NCBI RefSeq assembly: GCF_000308375.1
Contig: NZ_BAFQ01000041.1
Coordinates: 1 to 51,663, forward strand
Direction of reading: 5' to 3'
Source of the DNA: Nocardia aobensis NBRC 100429
GTDB lineage: Bacteria; Actinomycetota; Actinomycetes; Mycobacteriales; Mycobacteriaceae
Length of the DNA: 51,663 nt
Shown: positions 1-8,470 of the stretch, one piece after another
Numbering within the stretch: the first letter of the stretch is position 1
Layout: each line of letters starts with the position of its first letter
Notes under the pieces: model-generated
The model's input: the letters and a program-made list of their open reading frames with translations, nothing else
Database searches by the model: none
Told to the model about the DNA's origin: nothing
Made by a program: the position numbers and the translations under genes

Positions 1-17
1 GCAGGTCGATTTCCCCC

Positions 18-39
18 GAACTTACTCCAAAGTAAGTTC
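18..39. promoter_or_regulatory. perfect inverted repeat, possible operator
   Basis: Two perfect 9-base arms, gaacttact and agtaagttc, are separated by four bases (ccaa). The size and symmetry suit a TetR-type dimer site. The gene it would serve lies off the left edge or is the small gene at 193. It has no T-tract, so a terminator is less likely. The regulator is unknown. Confidence 0.35.
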
Positions 40-192
40 TGCTGCCAAGGGGGCCGGCGCACATCGCCGGGGGAGCCGGGTAGGCCACGAGGACTACCTC
101 CACCCTCCGCCGGTCATCCCGCAGGGCGATGCCGGCCGGGTACTCCCGCGGTCATGCTGGGTGTTCGGATATCTGTGCGGGAGGAGACGACG

Positions 193-369
193 GTGGGTCT
201 GTGGACAGCGTTGCGCCGGCGTTCGGCGGCCAGGGACGAGAAGGCCGGGGCCGATGCCCGGGCGAAGGCGATCGCGGCGGGGGCATCCGAACGAGAAGCC
301 GCTGCCGCCGCGGAGCAGGCGGTCCGGCGTGCGCGTCGGCGGCGTCGCGCCCTGTACGCCGGCGGTTGA
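193..369 (+). CDS. small basic hypothetical protein
   Basis: This 58-residue protein begins MGLWTALRRR and is rich in Ala, Arg and Glu, with a very basic C-terminus (RRARRRRRALYAGG). It is probably one or two charged helices, with no signal peptide or membrane segment. I chose the GTG at 193 because a ggaggag ribosome site lies 6 bases upstream; an in-frame ATG at 154 lacks such a site. It ends just before the convergent transporter gene. I do not recognise a family, and a small nucleic-acid-binding protein is only a guess from its charge. Confidence 0.5.
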   Translation: MGLWTALRRRSAARDEKAGADARAKAIAAGASEREAAAAAEQAVRRARRRRRALYAGG

Positions 370-375
370 GCGGGC

Positions 376-1725
376 TCAGGCGGTGAGCCGGTCGTCCTCG
401 CTGATGAACAGCGTCGCGACCACGCTGATCACCGCCGTCGCCACCAGATAACCGCAGGCGAGCCAGGGTGTTCTGCCGCCCACCGCGATCAGCGCCGTGA
501 CGATCATCGGGGTGATGCCCGAGGCGTAGATCCCCGAGACCTGGTAGACGAACGAGAGTCCGGTGTAGCGCACCTCGGCCGGGTACAGTCCGGCGTACAA
601 CGTGCCCTGCGCACCGTAGAACAGGGCATGGGCGACACCGAACACCGCGATGATCGCGAGGGTGAACACGACGATATTGCCGACCTCGAACAGCGCGAAC
701 ACCGGATACACCAGCACGCCGTACGCGGCGATACCGGCGATATAGACCCGGCGCGGCCCGAGCCTGTCGGTCAGATTTCCGGATACCGGAATGAGGGCGG
801 CCATCACGACCGCGGCAATGGTCACCGCGAGCAGTACCGGAACCTGTTCGAATCCGAGATGCCCGGTCGCGAAACTGATCGCGAAGACGCCCCAGGTGTT
901 GAACGCCGCGCCCTCGCCCCACCGCGAGAGCAGGCCGAGGACGGTGTTGCGCCGGGTGCGCGCATTCCGGAACAGTTCGACCACAGGCACTTTCGAGATC
1001 CGATTGAGCCGGTCGATTTCCCGGAACGCGGGCGTCTCGTCGATCTTGAGCCGCACCACCAGGCCGATGACCACCAGAACCACGCTGGCGCCGAAGGCGA
1101 TTCGCCAGCCGTAGTCGAGAAATGCCTGCTCGCTCAGGACCGTACGCAGCAGGGCGAAGACGCCGGTGCCGAGTGCGAGGCCGAGCGCCAGACCGATCTG
1201 CGGATAGCTGCCGAACCGGCCGACCTTCTTGCGGGGACTGTGTTCCACGGCCAGCAGGACCGCACCGGCCCATTCCCCGCCGAGTGCGAAACCCTGCAGA
1301 ATGCGCAACCCCAGCAACAGGATCGGCGCCGCGATACCGATCGCGGCACTGGTCGGCAGGACACCCATCAGCGCGGTCGACCCGCCCATGATCGCCATGG
1401 TCAGTGCGAGGGTGCGTTTGCGCCCGATGCGGTCACCGATATGGCCGAAAACCAATCCGCCGACCGGACGCATCACGAAACCGACCGCGAATGTCGCGAA
1501 CGACAGCATGGTTCCGACGAACGCGCTCGTATCCGGGAAGAACAGTTTGTTGAAGACGATGCCCGCGGCGGTGGAATAGAGGAAGAAGTCGTACCACTCG
1601 ACCGTGGTGCCGATCAGGCTCGCCGCCACCGCTGTTCGAGTTTCGGCGGCGCCGAGATGTTCCGGCCGCTGCTCGTGCTGCCCCCCGGCGCGCGTACTCG
1701 CCGGCGCGGACTCCAGTACAGACAT
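376..1725 (-). CDS. MFS transporter, metabolite:H+ symporter (MHS) family
   Basis: This 449-residue, 12-helix inner-membrane proton symporter belongs to the MHS branch (relatives of ShiA, ProP and KgtP), which imports organic acids, osmolytes or shikimate-like compounds. After a hydrophilic N-terminus of about 35 residues it has the MHS signature GTTVEWYDFFLY near residue 40. The family loop motif GHIGDRIGRKRTL follows TM2-3, and RILQGFALGGEWAGA lies in TM4. The length is normal for the family. The ATG at 1725 is preceded by a gaaggaaaggg ribosome site. The gene is divergent from the pseudogene/dnaE2 region and stands alone. The substrate cannot be told from sequence. Confidence 0.9.
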   Translation of the reverse strand: MSVLESAPASTRAGGQHEQRPEHLGAAETRTAVAASLIGTTVEWYDFFLYSTAAGIVFNKLFFPDTSAFVGTMLSFATFAVGFVMRPVGGLVFGHIGDRIGRKRTLALTMAIMGGSTALMGVLPTSAAIGIAAPILLLGLRILQGFALGGEWAGAVLLAVEHSPRKKVGRFGSYPQIGLALGLALGTGVFALLRTVLSEQAFLDYGWRIAFGASVVLVVIGLVVRLKIDETPAFREIDRLNRISKVPVVELFRNARTRRNTVLGLLSRWGEGAAFNTWGVFAISFATGHLGFEQVPVLLAVTIAAVVMAALIPVSGNLTDRLGPRRVYIAGIAAYGVLVYPVFALFEVGNIVVFTLAIIAVFGVAHALFYGAQGTLYAGLYPAEVRYTGLSFVYQVSGIYASGITPMIVTALIAVGGRTPWLACGYLVATAVISVVATLFISEDDRLTA

Positions 1726-1857
1726 GGGGTCCCTTTCCTTCCCGCCGTCGATTCGCGCAGTGACATTAGGGCGAGTCGATATCCGCGAAAAGGATTCGAA
1801 TCAGTCGGATTCCAGCGACGTATATCGCGGCGGTCCGTTCCGGCCCGCGGCCGAGAG

Positions 1858-2030
1858 AGTTTCGCGCAGGGCCTGGGGGCCGCGATCCAGCTCCCGGCCT
1901 CCCTGGCGATGGTCCGGCGCGCCTACGCCGACCCCGGACACGCGCGGCGGGCGGCCTGTGGACGGCCGCCGGCGGGGCGGCGATGGCGGCGGGGCCGGTG
2001 ATCGGCGGCGTGTTGCTGACCGCGGCGGGG
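1858..2030 (+). pseudogene. relic of a DHA2-type (EmrB/QacA) drug-efflux MFS transporter
   Basis: One frame reads AQGLGAAIQLPASLAMVRRA and then YADPGHARRA, as in TM4 and the following loop of 14-helix DHA2 transporters. A one-base shift then gives GLWTAAGGAAMAAGPVIGG followed by VLLTAAG, which is the family's TM5 motif C. Nothing recognisable lies on either side, so only about 55 codons of a gene of roughly 500 codons remain, and they are frameshifted. This is a decayed gene fragment in the 380-base gap between the MHS transporter and dnaE2. Confidence 0.6.
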
Positions 2031-2070
2031 TTGCCTTCCCGAACCCGGTGCTCGCGAGCTAGCATCGGTA

Positions 2071-2086
2071 TCGAATATACGTTCGA
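2071..2086 (+). promoter_or_regulatory. LexA (SOS) box of dnaE2
   Basis: The 16 bases tcgaatatacgttcga match the mycobacterial/nocardial SOS box TCGAAC-N4-GTTCGA with one mismatch (T for C at the sixth base). The site lies 21 bases before the dnaE2 ATG. LexA bound here would block transcription until RecA-stimulated cleavage. The match and position are seen directly; LexA control of dnaE2 is established in Mycobacterium tuberculosis. Confidence 0.85.
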
Positions 2087-2107
2087 ATCGGCGAGGGTGT
2101 GAGCGGT

Positions 2108-5100
2108 ATGGGCTGGGGAAACGGCCCGCCCACCTGGGCGGAAATGGAGCGGGTGCTCTCCGGTCTGCCCGGGCGCGGGGCCACCCCACCGGGCGACGGC
2201 GGGGACAGCCCGGCGTGGTCGCATACCCGCGGCGAATATCGGGCGGGTACGCGGCCGGAGGCGAGCGGTCCGCTGGTGCCGTATGCGGAATTGCACACGC
2301 ATTCGGCCTACAGCTTTCTCGACGGCGCCTGCCAACCCGAGGAAATGGTGGAGGAGGCGGTGCGGCTGGGGCTCGAGGCCCTGGCACTCACCGATCACAA
2401 CGGCTTCTACGGTGTGGTGCGTTTCGCGGAGGCCGCCGCCGAATGGGGGCTGCCGACGGTGTTCGGCGCCGAATTGTCGCTGGGGGAAACCCGCGACGCG
2501 GCGACGATATTCGGTTCGGCGCCGATGGACGATTCCCAGCCGCGCACGGGGGAGCCGGATCCGTCCGGACCGCATCTGCTGGTGCTGGCGCGCGGGCAGG
2601 AGGGATATCGGCGGCTGTCGCGGGAGATGTCGGCGGCACATATGGTGGCCGGCGAGAAGGGAATTCTGCGGTACGACCTGGATCGGCTCGCCGCCGCCGC
2701 GGACGGGCACTGGCATATCCTCACCGGCTGCCGCAAAGGTCACGTGCGCCGGGCGCTGGAACGTGGTGATGCCGAGGCGGAGGCGGAGCTGCGCCGGTTG
2801 ATGGATCTGTTCGGACGCGACCGGGTGAGCGTCGAACTCACCCACCACGGAGTGCCCGACGACGACGAACGCAATGCGCGGCTGATCGCCCTCGCCACAC
2901 GGCTGGATGTGCCGGTGATCGCCACGACCGCAGCGCATTTCTCCACCCCCGCCCAGGGGCGCCGGGCGATGGCGCTGGCGGCGATCCGGGCCCGGCGCAG
3001 TCTGGACGAGATCGACGGCTGGCTGCCGCCGACCGGCGGCGGGCATCTGCGGTCGGGCGCGGAAATGGCCCGGCTCTTCGCCGAATGCCCGCAGGCGGTG
3101 GCCGGGGCGGTCGATCTGGCCCGCGAATGCGCCTTCGATCTGCGTTTGATCGCCCCCGAATTGCCGCCGTTCGACGTGCCGCCCGACCACGACGAGAATT
3201 CCTGGTTGCGAGAACTCACCCTCGCCGGGGCGCGCGAGCGATACGGCCCGCCGGAGGGAAATCCCAAGGCGTACCGGCAGATCGAACACGAACTACGGAT
3301 CATCACCGAACTCAATTTTCCCGGCTATTTCCTGGTCGTGCACGACATCGTCCACTTCTGCAAGCGCAACGACATCCTGTGCCAGGGCCGGGGGTCGGCG
3401 GCCAATTCCGCGGTCTGCTACGCGATCGGCATCACCAATGTGGATCCGGTCGCCAACGATCTTCTGTTCGAACGCTTTCTGGCGCCCGAACGCGACGGTC
3501 CGCCCGATATCGATCTGGATATCGAATCCGATCGCCGGGAGGAGGCGATCCAGCACGTCTACCGCAAGTACGGTCGCGAATACGCCGCGCAGGTGGCCAA
3601 TGTGATCACCTATCGCGGTAAGTCCGCGGTACGCGATGCCGCTCGCGCGCTGGGGTTTTCGCCCGGGCAGCAGGACGCGTTCAGCAAACAGGTGAGCCGG
3701 TGGACCGGGGTGGCGTCCGAGACGCATACCGATATTCCGGATCGGGTCCTGGAACTGGCGGGCGAGATCGAGGGCCTGCCGCGGCATCTCGGAATTCATT
3801 CCGGCGGCATGGTGATCTGTGATCGGCCGATCGCCGACGTCTGCCCGGTGGAGTGGGCGCGTATGCCCGGCCGCAGCGTGCTGCAGTGGGACAAGGACGA
3901 TTGTGCCGCAGCGGGTCTGGTGAAATTCGATCTGCTCGGCCTGGGCATGCTCTCGGCCCTGCATTACATGATCGATCTGGTGCGCGAGCACAAAGGTGAG
4001 GTCGTCGAATTGCACGCCCTCGATCTCACCGAATCCGCCGTCTACGAGATGCTCGCGCGCGCGGATTCGGTGGGAGTGTTCCAGGTCGAGTCGCGCGCCC
4101 AGATGGCGACGCTGCCGCGGCTGCGCCCGCGTGCTTTCTACGATCTCGTCGTGGAGGTCGCGCTGATCCGGCCCGGTCCCATTCAGGGCGGTTCCGTGCA
4201 TCCCTATATCCGCCGGCGCAACGGCCGGGAGGAGGTCACGCTCGACCATCCGGCGCTCGAGAGTTCGCTGGCTCGCACCCTCGGAATTCCGCTGTTCCAG
4301 GAACAGCTCATGCAGATGGCGATCGATATCGCGGGGTTCACTCCCGCCGAGGCGGATCAGTTGCGCCGCGCGATGGGATCGAAACGGTCACCGCAGCGCA
4401 TGGAGCGGCTGCGCGGCCGCTTTTATCAGGGCATGCGCGATCTGCACGGAATCACCGGAGAGCTGGCCGATCGCATCTACGAGAAGATCTACGCCTTCGC
4501 GAATTTCGGTTTCCCGGAAAGTCATTCGCAGAGTTTCGCCGCGCTGGTGTTCTATTCGGCCTGGTTCAAACTGCATCATCCCGCCGCGTTCTGCGCGGGG
4601 CTGCTGAACGCGCAGCCGATGGGTTTCTACTCTCCGCAGTCGCTGGTGGCCGACGCCCGCCGGCACGGGGTGGTGGTGCACGGGCCGGATATCAATCACA
4701 GCCTGGCCGGAGCGACGCTCGAGCAGAACGGAACCCAGGTGCGGCTGGGCTTGTCCGCGGTCCGGCACATCGGGGACGACGTGGCCGAGAAGATCGTCGC
4801 GGCACGGTCCTCCGGTCCCTATCGATCGTTCCTGGACCTGACCGGCCGGGTCGAGTTGTCCGTGCCGCAGGCCGAGGCCCTGGCCACCGCGGGTGCGCTC
4901 GGCAGTATCGAATCCGCGTCCGGCCGCGGGCTCGATCGGCGGCAGGCGCTGTGGGCGGCCGGTGCGGCGGCGGGGGAGCGGGCGGATCGGCTGCCGGGGA
5001 CCGGGGCGGTCACCGACGCGCCGGCGCTGCCCGGCATGAGCGAACTGGAAATGGCGGCCGCCGACGTGTGGGCGACCGGTGTGTCGCCCGGCCGCTATCC

Positions 5101-5449
5101 CACCGAATTCCTGCGCCCGCGCCTGGACGAACTCGGCGTGGTCGCCGCGAACCGGCTGCTCGCCGTGCCCGACGGGTCCAAGGTACTGATCGGCGGCGCG
5201 GTGACGCACCGGCAGCGACCGGCCACCGCGTCCGGAGTCACCTTCATCAACCTGGAGGACGAGACCGGCATGGTGAACGTGGTGTGCTCGGTGGGCCTGT
5301 GGCGCCGCTACCGCCGCATCGCCCAAGGCGCCCCCGCGCTGCTGATCCGGGGCCGGGTGCAGAACGCCGAGGGCGTGGTGAGCGTGGTGGCCGAACATCT
5401 GCAGCGCATGGACCTGCGGATGGCCTCGAAGTCGCGCGATTTCCGCTGA
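2108..5449 (+). CDS. dnaE2: error-prone DNA polymerase III alpha subunit DnaE2
   Basis: This C-family polymerase of about 1113 residues carries out SOS-induced translesion synthesis, in mycobacteria together with ImuA'/ImuB. An N-terminal PHP domain starts with ELHTHSAYSF near residue 63. The palm core includes CQGRGSAANSAVCYAIG, and the catalytic acidic motif PPDIDLDIESD lies near residue 465. A C-terminal OB fold contains GVTFINLEDETGMVNVV, and the protein ends in SRDFR like the M. tuberculosis enzyme. I chose the ATG at 2108 because family members start MGW; a GTG at 2099 would add three residues. gaggg at 2093-2097 is the likely ribosome site. The SOS box is immediately upstream. imuA'/imuB are not adjacent. 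Confidence 0.97.
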   Translation: MGWGNGPPTWAEMERVLSGLPGRGATPPGDGGDSPAWSHTRGEYRAGTRPEASGPLVPYAELHTHSAYSFLDGACQPEEMVEEAVRLGLEALALTDHNGFYGVVRFAEAAAEWGLPTVFGAELSLGETRDAATIFGSAPMDDSQPRTGEPDPSGPHLLVLARGQEGYRRLSREMSAAHMVAGEKGILRYDLDRLAAAADGHWHILTGCRKGHVRRALERGDAEAEAELRRLMDLFGRDRVSVELTHHGVPDDDERNARLIALATRLDVPVIATTAAHFSTPAQGRRAMALAAIRARRSLDEIDGWLPPTGGGHLRSGAEMARLFAECPQAVAGAVDLARECAFDLRLIAPELPPFDVPPDHDENSWLRELTLAGARERYGPPEGNPKAYRQIEHELRIITELNFPGYFLVVHDIVHFCKRNDILCQGRGSAANSAVCYAIGITNVDPVANDLLFERFLAPERDGPPDIDLDIESDRREEAIQHVYRKYGREYAAQVANVITYRGKSAVRDAARALGFSPGQQDAFSKQVSRWTGVASETHTDIPDRVLELAGEIEGLPRHLGIHSGGMVICDRPIADVCPVEWARMPGRSVLQWDKDDCAAAGLVKFDLLGLGMLSALHYMIDLVREHKGEVVELHALDLTESAVYEMLARADSVGVFQVESRAQMATLPRLRPRAFYDLVVEVALIRPGPIQGGSVHPYIRRRNGREEVTLDHPALESSLARTLGIPLFQEQLMQMAIDIAGFTPAEADQLRRAMGSKRSPQRMERLRGRFYQGMRDLHGITGELADRIYEKIYAFANFGFPESHSQSFAALVFYSAWFKLHHPAAFCAGLLNAQPMGFYSPQSLVADARRHGVVVHGPDINHSLAGATLEQNGTQVRLGLSAVRHIGDDVAEKIVAARSSGPYRSFLDLTGRVELSVPQAEALATAGALGSIESASGRGLDRRQALWAAGAAAGERADRLPGTGAVTDAPALPGMSELEMAAADVWATGVSPGRYPTEFLRPRLDELGVVAANRLLAVPDGSKVLIGGAVTHRQRPATASGVTFINLEDETGMVNVVCSVGLWRRYRRIAQGAPALLIRGRVQNAEGVVSVVAEHLQRMDLRMASKSRDFR

Positions 5450-5515
5450 ACCATCGCGGCTACGCTCGTCGCACCGGCCGAATATCCGCACCGCCCGAAG
5501 ATCGAGGAGCCGCAC

Positions 5516-5746
5516 GTGCCGACCGTGGTCCGCGCGACCATCAAACCCAACAGCCGCAAGGGCCCACTCGTCGAAACCCTCGACGACGGCACCCTGCAGC
5601 TGTACGTACGCGCCCCCGCGGTGGAGGGCAAGGCCAACAAGGCCGCGATCGAACTTCTCGCCGAGCACTACGGTGTGCCCAAGTCGGCCGTCCACCTCAC
5701 CGCGGGCGCCACCTCCCGCTTCAAACGCTTCGCGATCGACCTCTGA
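5516..5746 (+). CDS. DUF167 (YggU) family protein
   Basis: This 76-residue small alpha/beta protein belongs to the DUF167/YggU family, whose function is not established. Family features are RATIKPNSRKGP near residue 6, LYVRAPAVEGKANKAAIELL near residue 29 and the closing TSRFKRFAIDL. The GTG start at 5516 follows a gaggag ribosome site at 5504-5509. It lies 66 bases downstream of dnaE2 on the same strand and converges with trmL. The length is typical of the family. Confidence 0.9.
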   Translation: MPTVVRATIKPNSRKGPLVETLDDGTLQLYVRAPAVEGKANKAAIELLAEHYGVPKSAVHLTAGATSRFKRFAIDL

Positions 5747-5761
5747 GGCGCCCGACGGTAC

Positions 5762-6226
5762 CTATACGGCTCCCGGGAACCCCAGCTGCCGCCATGCCTC
5801 GTACACCGCGACCGCAGCGGCATTGGACAGGTTCATCGACCGGCGGCCCGGCAGCATGGGGATGCGTAGCTGGTCGGTGATGTGCGGGTCGGCCAGGACG
5901 TCGTCCGGGAGGCCGGTCGGTTCCGGACCGAACAGCAGGACGTCACCGGCACGGTAGGCGATATCGGTGTTGTGCGTGGTGGCATGGGTGGTGAAGGCGA
6001 AGACGCGCTCGGGCCGCAGGGATTTCCATGCCGCGGAAAGGTTTTCGTGCACGGTGACCACCGCGAGATCGTGGTAGTCCAATCCGGCGCGGCGCAGCTT
6101 CGGCTCCGACAGATCGAATCCGAGCGGCTCGATCAGATGCAGTTCGCACCCCGTGCCGGCCGCCAGACGGATCGCATTGCCCGTGTTCGGTGGGATACGC
6201 GGTTCGAAGAACACCAGCTTGAGCAC
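5762..6226 (-). CDS. trmL: tRNA (cytidine(34)-2'-O)-methyltransferase TrmL
   Basis: This 154-residue SPOUT-class methyltransferase uses SAM to 2'-O-methylate the wobble base of tRNA-Leu isoacceptors. It begins LKLVFFEPRIPPNTGNAIRL, which is characteristic of TrmL. The SAM-binding trefoil-knot motifs are LLFGPEPTGLPDDV near residue 100 and IPMLPGRRSMNLSNAAAV near residue 124. I took the GTG at 6226, where family members start; an in-frame ATG at 6268 would add 14 residues and overlap the divergent gene at 6284 less comfortably. The gene converges with the DUF167 gene. Confidence 0.93.
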   Translation of the reverse strand: MLKLVFFEPRIPPNTGNAIRLAAGTGCELHLIEPLGFDLSEPKLRRAGLDYHDLAVVTVHENLSAAWKSLRPERVFAFTTHATTHNTDIAYRAGDVLLFGPEPTGLPDDVLADPHITDQLRIPMLPGRRSMNLSNAAAVAVYEAWRQLGFPGAV

Positions 6227-6283
6227 ACCGAGACGGTACCCGCTCCCGGTGGCGGCACGACCGGACATGCGAGAATCGCAGCC

Positions 6284-6601
6284 GTGACCGACGTGCCGAC
6301 CACCCACCCGCAGCATTCCAGCCCGGCGAGCCGCTTCTTCCAGGTTCATCTGCCGATGCTGCTGGTCGTCGTGGTGCTGCTGGTCGCGGTGGTTTTCCTG
6401 GCGCAGGACCGGTGGCGGCGCGGTGCGTTCTTCATCGGCGGTGCGACGCTGCTCGCGGCCGTGTTCCGGTTGTGCCTGCCGTCGGCGCGAGTCGGGTTGC
6501 TGGCGGTGCGCAGCCGTCCGTTCGACATCGGCGCCTATACCGTGCTGGGCGGCGCGATCATCGTGCTGGCGGCCACCATCAGCAGCCTCGGCGTCGGCTG
6601 A
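6284..6601 (+). CDS. DUF3017 small membrane protein
   Basis: This 105-residue actinobacterial membrane protein of the DUF3017 type has three hydrophobic helices. They are at about 22-39 (PMLLVVVVLLVAVVFLA), 46-62 (RGAFFIGGATLLAAVFRL) and 80-102 (GAYTVLGGAIIVLAATISSL). The cytoplasmic linker RSRPFDIGAY between TM2 and TM3 is the best conserved part of the family. The GTG at 6284 starts the protein MTDVPTTHPQ. It is divergent from trmL and convergent with metX, a location near metX that is common in mycolata. No function is known. Confidence 0.75.
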   Translation: MTDVPTTHPQHSSPASRFFQVHLPMLLVVVVLLVAVVFLAQDRWRRGAFFIGGATLLAAVFRLCLPSARVGLLAVRSRPFDIGAYTVLGGAIIVLAATISSLGVG

Positions 6602-6630
6602 ACCCGGTCGGCTGAACTCGGAGGACGGAC

Positions 6631-7797
6631 TCAGGATTCGCGGGCGTCCTGCGCGGCGCGCGCCAATTCCATCGTCTGCTCCAGCAATTTGCCGATGGCC
6701 TCGATCTCGGTGAGGAAACCGTCGTGGCCGTCGCGTGAATGCACGACTTCCAGACCTTTGCAGCCGGGCAGCAGATCGGCCAGTTCCTGCTGGGTCCGCA
6801 ACGGGTACAACCGGTCCGAATCCACGCCGCCGACCACGCACGGCACCGGGGTGGCGGCCAGCGCGGCCTCGATGCCGCCGCGTCCGCGGCCGACGTCGTG
6901 CCGGTTCATGGCCTCGGTCAGCAGCACGTAGGTGGCCGCGTCGAACCGTGCGACCAACTTGTCGGCCTGATGCTCCAGATAGCTCTGCACCGCATAACGT
7001 CCACCGTCCCAAGGGTTTTCGTCGCCCTGCGCGGTATTGGCGAACCGGTGGTCGAGTTCGAATTCGGTGCGGTAGGTCAGATGCGCGATCCGGCGCGCGA
7101 TGCGCAGACCGGCCAGCGGCCGGCGGCCGGTGCCGTGGTAATCGCCGTCCTGCCAGTCCGGATCCGAGGTGATCGCGGCGATCTGGGTGGTCTGGGTGCC
7201 GATCTGATCCGCGGTGGCGCGGGCGCCGACCGCCAGCACCAGGGCCGCGTCGACGCGATCGGGGTATCCGACCATCCATTCCAGCACCCGCATGCCGCCC
7301 ATCGAACCGCCGACCACCGCGGCGATGCGGGTCAGCCCGAGCAGGTCCAGCAGCGCCACTTCGGCGCTCACCTGGTCGCGGATCGAAATCTCCGGAAAGC
7401 GTGCGCCCCAGGGCTTTCCGTCCGGCGCGAGGGACGAGGGGCCGGTGCTGCCCTGGCAACCACCCAGAACGTTGGTCGCGATCACGCACCAGCGGTCGGT
7501 GTCCAGTGCCGCGCCGGGCCCGACCAGTCCGTCCCACCAGCCCGGCAGGGCGTGCAGTTCGTCGGGTTGCCCGCAGACGTGCGAATCACCGGTCAGCGCG
7601 TGTTCGACCAGCACCACGTTGTCCAGGCCGGGGGCCAGTTCACCCCAGCGCTGCACGGCCAGTTCGACACCGGGGACGACCGCGCCGTTCTCGAGGCGGA
7701 CATCGCCGACGCCGATGATGCCCACCGTGCCGTCCGGCGGCGGTAGCAGTGTCGTTGCGCCCGGGCGTGACGTGCTCGATTCGATACTCACGGTCAC
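6631..7797 (-). CDS. metX: homoserine O-acetyltransferase MetX
   Basis: This 388-residue alpha/beta-hydrolase-fold enzyme transfers acetyl from acetyl-CoA to L-homoserine, the committed step to methionine. The substrate-pocket motifs HALTGDSHV near residue 66 and [12 protein letters not shown] near residue 109 are present. The nucleophile elbow VGGSMGGMR carries Ser165. Downstream, GVDSDRLYP and RDGHDGF carry the catalytic Asp and His. The GTG start at 7797 overlaps the stop of the 79-codon ORF by four bases (GTGA), so translation is probably coupled. A SAM-IV riboswitch about 260 bases upstream should shut expression when SAM is plentiful. The usual partner gene metY (O-acetylhomoserine sulfhydrylase) is absent between riboswitch and metX. 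Confidence 0.95.
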   Translation of the reverse strand: MTVSIESSTSRPGATTLLPPPDGTVGIIGVGDVRLENGAVVPGVELAVQRWGELAPGLDNVVLVEHALTGDSHVCGQPDELHALPGWWDGLVGPGAALDTDRWCVIATNVLGGCQGSTGPSSLAPDGKPWGARFPEISIRDQVSAEVALLDLLGLTRIAAVVGGSMGGMRVLEWMVGYPDRVDAALVLAVGARATADQIGTQTTQIAAITSDPDWQDGDYHGTGRRPLAGLRIARRIAHLTYRTEFELDHRFANTAQGDENPWDGGRYAVQSYLEHQADKLVARFDAATYVLLTEAMNRHDVGRGRGGIEAALAATPVPCVVGGVDSDRLYPLRTQQELADLLPGCKGLEVVHSRDGHDGFLTEIEAIGKLLEQTMELARAAQDARES

Positions 7798-8033
7798 CGT
7801 GCCGTCACCACGTCGAGCCGTGCCACGCGATCGATCCCTGTCACCCGCATCGGCCCGCGGACCTGCCGGAACGCGGCGCCGGAGGCCGCCGGGTCGGCGC
7901 ACGGCGAGAGCGCGCGCGTGGTCGAGGCGGTACGGAGGGCTGGGGCACACACATCCCCGATGGTAGCGATACGGCTGCGCCGCTCCGCCGCCTCCACGGA
8001 CTTGCCGGCGATGGGCACGGTGGACTCGCTCAC
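7794..8033 (-). CDS. unknown 79-residue protein between SAM-IV riboswitch and metX
   Basis: The GTG at 8033 lies a few bases after an aggagc ribosome site in the RNA emerging from the riboswitch. The reading frame runs 79 codons to a TGA that overlaps the metX GTG by four bases. The protein starts [20 protein letters not shown] and ends [12 protein letters not shown]. It is Ala/Arg-rich, with two Cys and no membrane segment. Codon third positions are mostly G or C, as in real genes here. It does not resemble MetY, which normally occupies this place. It could be a remnant, a regulatory leader peptide or a small methionine-pathway protein. I recognise no family. Confidence 0.55.
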   Translation of the reverse strand: MSESTVPIAGKSVEAAERRSRIATIGDVCAPALRTASTTRALSPCADPAASGAAFRQVRGPMRVTGIDRVARLDVVTAR

Positions 8034-8057
8034 TTGTTGCTCCTGACAGTCGCGCTT

Positions 8058-8158
8058 GCTCTCGGCTTTCGAGAGCCCGGTCAATCACCCGGAGCACCCC
8101 ACCGCAACTGGAGGGTTGCCGGCCAGCGAGCCGGGGCTTGGCGCTGGCGCTCATGACC
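8058..8158 (-). promoter_or_regulatory. SAM-IV riboswitch
   Basis: Read on the minus strand, this RNA begins ggtcatgagcgccagcg and contains caagccccggctcgctggcc and ccggcaaccctccagttgcg. It continues with gtggggtgctccgggtgattgacc, the conserved core of the SAM-IV aptamer. Its last element, gctctcg-aaagc-cgagagc, is a separate hairpin. SAM-IV aptamers are established in actinomycetes upstream of sulphur-amino-acid genes, where bound SAM turns expression off. The start codon it controls is the GTG of the 79-codon ORF, 24 bases downstream. No long U-tract terminator is visible, so control of translation is the simpler guess. Confidence 0.88.
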
Positions 8159-8470
8159 TGCCGTGGATGGTAACAATCGGGCACGACCGGGGCGAGGGTT
8201 GGGCTCGGCCGATTCGAGGCGGACGTTCGCGGCGTATGTCCGTTTCCCTGTCGATCGCCATCGGGCCGGTGTGACGCGGGTAGCTCTCAATGGGACCGCC
8301 CCTGTCAGTGAGACCCAGCGCACCAGTACGCTTGTCTTGTTTAGCACCAGGCGTCTCGTGGACAACGCGGGGCGTATACGTTGTCTGTTGAACAGCTGGG
8401 GTCCGCTCACAAGCGTGCTCGCCTGGCCGTGCAATGGGAGCACACCTTCCTTAGGAGGACACGAAGATCC
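8159..8470. other. divergent intergenic region between the metX operon and icd
   Basis: These 312 bases must hold the promoters for the riboswitch-metX transcript (leftward) and icd (rightward). I see no gene. An inverted repeat acaacg/cgttgt (8362-8367 and 8379-8384, 11-base spacer) lies about 90 bases before icd. The icd ribosome site aggagg is at 8453-8458. I cannot fix the -10/-35 elements confidently. Confidence 0.5.

Noticed and set aside
5762..7537. 591-codon frame covering trmL and antisense to DUF3017
   Set aside because: Only the last 154 codons are TrmL; the upstream part is antisense to DUF3017 and lies out of frame within metX.
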